Shown piece after piece: positions 58,726 to 64,000 of a stretch of 64,000 nt of DNA. The notes under the pieces are model-generated. The model was not told where the DNA came from. It saw nothing but the letters and a program-made list of their open reading frames with translations, and searched no databases. The position numbers and the translations under genes are program-made. Position 1 is the first letter of the stretch, and each line of letters starts with the position of its first letter. Source of the DNA: Debaryomyces hansenii CBS767 (Eukaryota > Ascomycota > Pichiomycetes > Serinales > Debaryomycetaceae); assembly GCF_000006445.2 (NCBI RefSeq), contig NC_006044.2, forward strand, positions 124,001 to 188,000, in the 5' to 3' direction.

Positions 58726-59937
58726 CTATACTGAGATCTTGATTACTTCGGAAAATGATTTCGCAAAGTAATGAATATTACTATTATTTAAACCGGCTAT
58801 ATTAACGCGACCATTCGAAGGAATAAAGATATGATATTCTTCAACCAATAATTTACATTGGACCTTAGACAAACCACTGAACCAAAATAAACCATTCTGA
58901 TTTAACAAATGATCGAAGCTGCCTGGAGTTTGATACTTTATCAATAAATCATGAAGCTCAATTCTTTTATCAACTAGTCTCTTATAGATTGTTCTTAAAT
59001 CGTTTCTCCATTGTTCAGTTAATTTTGGGTCGTTTGCTATAATGACAGCCAACCTAGCCCCATAAGCTGGCGCACTTGAACACTCTCTTCTGAATATACT
59101 TCTTAATTGATCAGAGACAATTTCAGCTAATTTTTTTTCACATACTACGACGTGAAGTGCACCAACCCTTTCGCTATATAACCCCAAGTTTTTGGAGAAT
59201 GATTGACAGACCAAAAATTGCAATCCTTTAGCATAGTATAATCTAATAGGTTTTGCGTCCACCGCAATGTCACCTGAACCAAACCCTTGATAGGCAGAAT
59301 CAAACACTGGCATGATTTTTTTTTCTTGCATTTTATCAGCCAAAATTTTCCACTGATCTATTGAAAAATCAGTACCGGTGGGATTATGACAACATAATTG
59401 TAGGATGAATACTGAATGCATCTTAGCTTTAGAAATGGCTTCTAAAACGCTTTCAAAATCAAGACTTCTTGTCAACGGATTGTAATGAACATATTCCACG
59501 ACTTCAGCATTGGCTGCTTTAATCATTGGAGCGTAATTGGGCCAAGTTGGTGTTCCAATATAGAAATTGGTAAGTTTGCAGCAGTCCACTAGAAATTTAA
59601 TAGCTATACTGCAAGCACCGGTTCCAGATATTGTTTGACATGTAGCAATATATCCACCAGTAGAAATATCTTTCCCAAATATGATATCAGCAGCCATCAG
59701 GTTGAAGTTTTTGATACCTAGGGTAAAATTATAGTCATGCCCGGGATCATTTGCATGTAATACTCCTTTAGCTGCTTTTACTGATGATAATGTATACGAC
59801 TCACCATTCTCCCCTCTATATACTCCTGCGGAAACATCAACCTTACTGGATTGACAATTTTCAAGTTTTATCTTAAGATCATTCATTTCATCTTTGGGAG
59901 CTAGAGTTAAATCTCCGAAAAATTCGTATTGTACCAT
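58726..59937 (-). CDS. PLP-dependent aspartate-aminotransferase-family enzyme
   Basis: Class I (fold-type I) aminotransferase of the AAT subgroup, 403 residues, no targeting presequence. Active-site residues are in place: Lys249 in QSFSKN binds PLP, Trp132 in GTPTWPNY, Asn185 in HNPTG, Asp213 and Tyr216 in DSAYQG, Arg257 in SERVGAL, and the substrate-carboxylate Arg377 in NGRVNIAGLN. The second substrate Arg is probably Arg283 (IFRRE), which favours dicarboxylic substrates. The loop CSSAPAYGAR departs from the usual YSNPP..GAR, so substrate range may differ from housekeeping AAT. It is divergent from the aldolase, with three CGG-N10-CCG sites between. Confidence 0.9.
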   Translation of the reverse strand: MVQYEFFGDLTLAPKDEMNDLKIKLENCQSSKVDVSAGVYRGENGESYTLSSVKAAKGVLHANDPGHDYNFTLGIKNFNLMAADIIFGKDISTGGYIATCQTISGTGACSIAIKFLVDCCKLTNFYIGTPTWPNYAPMIKAANAEVVEYVHYNPLTRSLDFESVLEAISKAKMHSVFILQLCCHNPTGTDFSIDQWKILADKMQEKKIMPVFDSAYQGFGSGDIAVDAKPIRLYYAKGLQFLVCQSFSKNLGLYSERVGALHVVVCEKKLAEIVSDQLRSIFRRECSSAPAYGARLAVIIANDPKLTEQWRNDLRTIYKRLVDKRIELHDLLIKYQTPGSFDHLLNQNGLFWFSGLSKVQCKLLVEEYHIFIPSNGRVNIAGLNNSNIHYFAKSFSEVIKISV

Positions 59938-60107
59938 TATTTTATTAATAACAGCTACCGCCTTTCCTTTTCAATCAGCAATTACTTCATCATAATAATA
60001 AAATGAGCGGAAATTTCATAGTTTTATATTCATAGTATGAATGGGGAAGAAATACCCCAATTGTTATGCTCTATTTCAGACTATTGTGGCTTTACTTTCA
60101 TTGATAT

Positions 60108-60123
60108 CGGAGGATTCACGCCG
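60108..60123. promoter_or_regulatory. CGG-N10-CCG site 1
   Basis: CGG AGGATTCACG CCG, preceded by T and followed by AA. The Put3-type spacing is seen directly; binding is inferred. Confidence 0.75.
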
Positions 60124-60159
60124 AAGCCATTTTGCAATCAACTTATTGCAGTTGATTTT

Positions 60160-60175
60160 CGGTCACCACCCTCCG
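60160..60175. promoter_or_regulatory. CGG-N10-CCG site 2
   Basis: CGG TCACCACCCT CCG, preceded by T and followed by AG. Confidence 0.75.
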
Positions 60176-60178
60176 AGA

Positions 60179-60198
60179 TTCGGTTGGTGCCAACCGAA
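60179..60198. promoter_or_regulatory. CGG-N10-CCG site 3, near-perfect palindrome
   Basis: TTCGGTTGG and CCAACCGAA form 9-bp perfect inverted arms around TG; the core is CGG-N10-CCG at 60181-60196. It is the strongest of the six sites. Confidence 0.85.
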
Positions 60199-60302
60199 AT
60201 AACCCAAAAATATGCTCAATCAAACACAGTACAACTAATATTTAAATCAAGATTAATGACTCAAATTATAAATGATATTAAAGAGAGGACTAGATATAAG
60301 AA

Positions 60303-61106
60303 ATGTGTAGCTTTATTAAGAATAATCTTTTAGAAGCCATTAAACATGGAAAGATAACGTTTACCTTAACTGTGAAAATCTCGCGCACCTGTGAGATTGT
60401 TCCGATTGCAAAAACCTCTGGTTATGATGGCATTTTCATTGACGGAGAACATTCCTCGTTAAATTCCCAAATAATTAATGATTTATGTATCACATCTTTA
60501 GGTTATGGTATCTCCCCAATTGTTAGAGTTCCTGGTTGTGATGCTGCGTTTATTACGAATGTTTTAGATGGAGGCGCACAGGGTATTGTTATACCCCATA
60601 TTAACACTATTGATGATGTTGTGAAGTGTGTCAAGGCTTCTAAATTTGCACCTTTAGGTGAAAGGTCTGTATCTTCGGGGTTTCCAAACTTTCAGTTCAG
60701 CTCTGTTGGTTTTGAAGATGCCTCCGAAATATTAAACGCAAATACTCTAACAATTCCAATGATTGAAACTAAAGAAGGGCTTAAGAATATAAAGAGTATC
60801 GCAAAAATTGAAGGGGTTGATGCCATTCTTATTGGTTCTAGTGATTTGACGTCAGAATTAGGCATACCTCTTGATTTTAAAAACCCAATTTACCTAGATG
60901 CATGTGAAAGGATAATTGAGGCATGTAACCAAAATAGTATCATGGTTGGAATCGGAGGAATTCAGAATAATCCTGAAATAATTTCTTTCTTCTGCACAAA
61001 AGGAGTTAGGTGGTTTTTAGGTGCACAGGACTCCTCTTGCTTGGCTAGTGAATGCAAAAGACTGGGTCAGATTCTCAGAAGTATTACTTCTAAGTATTTA
61101 TCATAA
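60303..61106 (+). CDS. HpcH/HpaI-family aldolase (2-oxo-acid aldolase or decarboxylase)
   Basis: Metal-dependent class II pyruvate-aldolase family related to bacterial HpaI and to fungal macrophomate-synthase-like proteins. Key residues can be placed: Asp47 and His50 in FIDGEH (HpaI Asp42/His45), Arg75 in VRVPG (Arg70), metal ligands Glu155 in IPMIET and Asp181 in GSSDLTSELG (Glu149/Asp175); GAQGIVIPH is the conserved core strand. The length of 267 residues is normal. Family enzymes cleave 4-hydroxy-2-oxo acids to pyruvate plus an aldehyde, and many decarboxylate oxaloacetate. Partnered with an aminotransferase, it likely consumes the 2-oxo acid produced there. The substrate is not known. Confidence 0.88.
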   Translation: MCSFIKNNLLEAIKHGKITFTLTVKISRTCEIVPIAKTSGYDGIFIDGEHSSLNSQIINDLCITSLGYGISPIVRVPGCDAAFITNVLDGGAQGIVIPHINTIDDVVKCVKASKFAPLGERSVSSGFPNFQFSSVGFEDASEILNANTLTIPMIETKEGLKNIKSIAKIEGVDAILIGSSDLTSELGIPLDFKNPIYLDACERIIEACNQNSIMVGIGGIQNNPEIISFFCTKGVRWFLGAQDSSCLASECKRLGQILRSITSKYLS

Positions 61107-61464
61107 ATATGATTAATATAATGGCTTTCGTACCTTCTTTAACTAGTAGATGTTTCTTATAAGTAACTTTTTAATGAATTTTATTTTCATTAAGCCAAAT
61201 AGAACTTCCAGGAAAATATATATTCATTGTTCTACTTGGAGTTGGAATTAAATTAGGCCGAGCGCTATACATATTGTTAAGGTGATAGCGACATTGAGGC
61301 AATATAAATAAGACTTGTATTCTTTTCGCCAGTACAGTAGATATTGTAACTTCGACTTATAATAATGTTTATTGATATTTTTACATACGTAAGAGAATAA
61401 GGTTCTTTTCCTTAGGGCTACATCATAATATATACAAGTATATACTACAATGAATTAAATTAAT
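61107..61464. other. Convergent spacer between aldolase and permease
   Basis: 358 bp of AT-rich sequence containing both 3' ends. No gene or repeat seen. Confidence 0.6.
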
Positions 61465-63156
61465 TCAAAAGATCCATCCAATAAATTTACGGTAAAACCA
61501 ACCTACACCCTTGGAATGTTCAAACATTTTGAGGTCTTCCTCTTTTTTCATTAAGTACTCATGTTCTTCTTTGTCAATGACATCCTTATAGGAGAAAAGA
61601 TCTACTTCCTCGGATTTGATTCCTTTCGTATTCGTAACAATTTTGTATCCGAATAGAAGAATAAAATAAAAAGGAATAGAAATATACCCTGCAACAAATG
61701 TCTTATAGTCAAAACTTCCAATAAAAACCGTGAAATTTTTGATTAATGCTACAAGACAACAAATACTCAACGCTAAGTATGTTGAGTATGGTGCGAATGG
61801 TGCTTGATAGACAAAACTATTCCTATCAACACCTTGCTTGTTGCAGGCTTTAATAAAATAAATATGCGATACCAAGATGCTTATCCAAATTAACAAGCCA
61901 AACATTGAAACATAACTAACAAAATAATCGAAAACGAGTTTTGAATTAGTTGAAACGGCCATAAAAGCTAGCATTGTAAACACTGCACTTAATAAAAGTG
62001 AATAATATGGGACGCCACGTTTATTGGTGTACGAAAAACATACTGGTGCTTCACCTCTGAGAGACAAACCATACAATGTTCTGCTTGCAACATATAAATC
62101 TGAATTGCTTGAAGAAAAGGTAAATAGCAAAATAGATCCATTGACAATATGTGGGAGCACCGGTATGGAAGCATTCTTAATTGCGATTACAAAAGGTGAA
62201 GCATTTGCAGTCGTTTTCGAAGTTAAGTTTAGTTGAGGATCATCGTACGCAACACAACAGCCAAGCACAAATACTGATAAAACATAAAACACGACAATAC
62301 GGTAAAATGTTAACCTTATTGCCCGAGGAATATTTCTCCTAGGATTTTGAGCCTCGCCAACCATAACTCCAACTAATTCAGTACCTAAGAAGGCAAAGAC
62401 CGCGTTTACTAATACTGATAAAAATGCAACAAATTTACCTTTAGAATCGGGAATATCTTTGTAAGTCGCAAAAGCACCAGGATTCTTCCAAAACCGAAAG
62501 CCAAGCCTATCATGGTTAGGTCCTCCTCCAAGCATTATAATAATCATGCAAATTATGAGGCCAATAATAACACAAACTTTTAAAGAAGATAACCAAAATT
62601 CAACTTCGCCCAAATATCTGACTCCGGCAAAGTTAATACCTACCACAAGGATTAGGTAAACTGCTATCCAAACCCCCGGATTAACTGTTTCTGGTGCTAT
62701 CCAATACTGTATCGCCAATGCACCAGAAACGTACTGGTTTGCAGTGGAGATGAAATATTTAAGCAAGTAAGAATATCCCATCGTAAACCCTAATGCTGGA
62801 TCAACATATCTTGATCCATAACCTGCAAGTCCATCTGGTAGAGGAATATAAGTAGCCATTTCCCCAAGAGAACACATAACGCAATAAACAACCAAGCCTA
62901 TGACAGAAAACGCAATAAGAACTGAAGCTGGACCTGCAGTTGCCAAAGCAGTACCGGTTCCAATAAGTAATCCTGGACCCAAAGCCCCACCAATAGCCAT
63001 CATGGAAATATGCCGTGCCGATAAATCCCTCTTTAAGGTCTTTTTATGTTCAAGTTGGCTTTGTTCATCAAATAAATCAACATCTGAATTTATACTATTA
63101 GTTTCAATTGTAGAGGTCAGTTTCGTAGTCTGGTTTTTATTAATACTAAATTTCAT
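61465..63156 (-). CDS. Dip5-type amino acid permease
   Basis: Yeast amino acid transporter (YAT/APC) family with 12 membrane helices, 563 residues from the ATG at 63156. The open frame extends to 63207 but that codon is TTG. Signatures: SARHISMMAIGGALGPGLLI, SLGEMATYIPL, YVDPALGFTMGYSYL, IMLGGGPNHDRLGFRFWKNPGAF (very like S. cerevisiae Dip5) and GVMVGEAQNPRRNIPRAI. Dip5 imports glutamate, aspartate and some other amino acids. The promoter has three evenly spaced CGG-N10-CCG sites, linking it to the aminotransferase and aldolase genes. Subfamily call is by recognition; exact substrate is unproven. Confidence 0.9.
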   Translation of the reverse strand: MKFSINKNQTTKLTSTIETNSINSDVDLFDEQSQLEHKKTLKRDLSARHISMMAIGGALGPGLLIGTGTALATAGPASVLIAFSVIGLVVYCVMCSLGEMATYIPLPDGLAGYGSRYVDPALGFTMGYSYLLKYFISTANQYVSGALAIQYWIAPETVNPGVWIAVYLILVVGINFAGVRYLGEVEFWLSSLKVCVIIGLIICMIIIMLGGGPNHDRLGFRFWKNPGAFATYKDIPDSKGKFVAFLSVLVNAVFAFLGTELVGVMVGEAQNPRRNIPRAIRLTFYRIVVFYVLSVFVLGCCVAYDDPQLNLTSKTTANASPFVIAIKNASIPVLPHIVNGSILLFTFSSSNSDLYVASRTLYGLSLRGEAPVCFSYTNKRGVPYYSLLLSAVFTMLAFMAVSTNSKLVFDYFVSYVSMFGLLIWISILVSHIYFIKACNKQGVDRNSFVYQAPFAPYSTYLALSICCLVALIKNFTVFIGSFDYKTFVAGYISIPFYFILLFGYKIVTNTKGIKSEEVDLFSYKDVIDKEEHEYLMKKEEDLKMFEHSKGVGWFYRKFIGWIF

Positions 63157-63242
63157 AATTATTTGAATTCTAGAGTCTATTAGATCAACATCCTCACAAA
63201 ATTTCAAGGGAACTACTTGTTAATATAGATTAGATCTAATAT

Positions 63243-63402
63243 AGTTCTTTAAGTTCATATTCTCCATAATCAAGCTTATCAATAAGATATCGGTGGCTCG
63301 ATACCGAGCTTTTCATACTCAAACTTATCAATATTTCTCGGTGCAGCGACGCCGAGTTCTCCATACTCCAGATAAATGAACTTTACCGGTGGATCGATAC
63401 CG
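63243..63402. promoter_or_regulatory. 48-bp tandem repeats carrying three CGG-N10-CCG sites, upstream of the permease
   Basis: Imperfect 48-bp units start at about 63243, 63291, 63339 and 63387. Units 2-4 begin with sites 63291-63306 (TGGCTCGATA inside), 63339-63354 (TGCAGCGACG) and 63387-63402 (TGGATCGATA), each followed by AG or AA. Unit 1 keeps the similar right half (CATAATCAAGCTTATCAATA) but lacks the site. The array starts about 87 bp upstream of the permease ATG. Confidence 0.88.
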
Positions 63403-64000
63403 AACCCAGTAACATTATTTTCCGTTATAGTGGAGTCTACCACTAAAAGCTAGTAATACAAAAGGTATAGTAGTATGTGTTAGATATATAGTAAGTCAAG
63501 TTGAAAATTCAGCTGTACCTGGAAGATCTGGTGTTACATGGCCATTTGTCATGCTTTCAGTCTTCGGATATAAGGAATTAATTTACAGGTCTAATAGAGC
63601 AGGGTTTTCCATGAATTACAAGTTTATCTTGAAGCTCGACAAGCGTGCCCGGATGCCTCAAATACACCTTTACTTACAATTTGTTACAGTTGGTAAGGTA
63701 TACAATAGCTTCGTTATTTCTAAAATATATACAGGACAATCATCCATGCCCAGGCAGACGGAACAAACCATGTTTTGCAATATCTATCAGGCATTGTCAC
63801 TCAAATATCTTGGTCCATTAATTTAAGCGACACAATAAAACGATCCAATGCAATTACAGACCAACTTCCGAGGTTCTATTTTCTGAAACGTTAAAAACTA
63901 AGATACGACGAAACCTATATGCAGATACTAACTCTGCAACACTAACGGTCGGCTAGAAACAACCTTCAAATCCTAGACTACGAATCAAACTTACTTCTAA
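63403..64000. other. Right-end sequence without a recognised gene
   Basis: 598 bp. A 91-codon ATG frame (63551-63826, plus) has no domain or homology that I recognise and is not called. Any gene starting further right is outside the window. Confidence 0.5.

Larger units (their letters stand above)
59938..60302. promoter_or_regulatory. Divergent promoter of the aminotransferase and aldolase genes
   Basis: 365 bp between two start codons. All three zinc-cluster sites lie in the half near the aldolase (171-259 bp from the aminotransferase start; 107-195 bp from the aldolase start), a usual distance for both directions. An ATG frame of 98 codons here (60037-60333) overlaps the sites and the aldolase start and is not credited. 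Confidence 0.8.

Noticed and set aside
60037..60333. 98-codon ATG frame between aminotransferase and aldolase
   Set aside because: It overlaps all three CGG-N10-CCG sites and the aldolase start, has no recognisable domain, and is better explained as promoter DNA.
63157..63207. 17-residue N-terminal extension of the Dip5-type permease
   Set aside because: The codon at 63207 is TTG; the first ATG is at 63156.
63551..63826. 91-codon ATG frame near the right edge
   Set aside because: No recognisable features; not enough to call a gene.
1..64000. tRNA genes, retrotransposon LTRs, CRISPR arrays
   Set aside because: Intergenic stretches were read for T-loop/B-box motifs, long terminal repeats and regularly spaced repeats; none was convincing. 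CRISPR is not expected in a yeast.

Overview
The window is a compact, AT-rich, almost intron-free ascomycete yeast nuclear segment. Every confidently named protein has a budding-yeast counterpart. The combination of a RIC8-like gene, expanded GPI-anchored adhesins and clusters of S. cerevisiae-type gene neighbours points to a CTG-Ser clade yeast, Debaryomyces-like. One in-frame CTG in AIP1 sits where WD repeats usually carry Ser, which is consistent with CTG=Ser but not proof; all residues quoted here use the standard code. The species is an inference.

Bases 1-46,000 are a dense housekeeping core with short spacers: MTG1 (5' end outside the window), YKU80, a zinc-cluster-less transcription-factor-like protein, a RIC8-like gene, GLC3, ARP4, MIC60, AIP1, UTP15, YNG1, RPL3, an AT-hook protein behind a 1.5-kb promoter, VOA1, VMA21 (one intron, absent from simple ORF calls), MED18, GTF1, NOP7, two unrecognised genes, TAZ1, a PPR-like mitochondrial gene, KAR3, RRP15, a tandem pair of BSC6-like MFS transporters, SGT1, a glyoxalase II and an OCA-family pseudophosphatase. 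Several neighbour groups are the same as in S. cerevisiae (AIP1-UTP15; YNG1-RPL3; VOA1-VMA21-MED18-GTF1-NOP7; TAZ1-KAR3-RRP15), which independently supports the names.

Bases 46,000-56,600 are gene-poor and recombination-prone: two flocculin-type GPI wall proteins (one with a Flo11-type domain and Ser-rich repeats, one with a PA14/GLEYA-type domain and nine 35-residue repeats), each behind a spacer of more than 2 kb. A decayed second copy of the OCA gene 5' end and promoter lies between them.

Bases 56,600-63,400 look like a self-contained regulon: a Zn2Cys6 regulator, a PLP aspartate-aminotransferase-family enzyme, a divergently transcribed HpcH/HpaI-family aldolase and a Dip5-type acidic amino acid permease. 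Six CGG-N10-CCG palindromes, all followed by A-purine, occupy the two relevant promoters: three between aminotransferase and aldolase, and three at exact 48-bp spacing ahead of the permease. The layout suggests import of an acidic or hydroxylated acidic amino acid, transamination to a 2-oxo (4-hydroxy-2-oxo) acid, and aldol cleavage or decarboxylation to pyruvate. The pathway assignment is inference; the sites and gene families are read from the sequence. I recognise this as the most promising undescribed system in the window.
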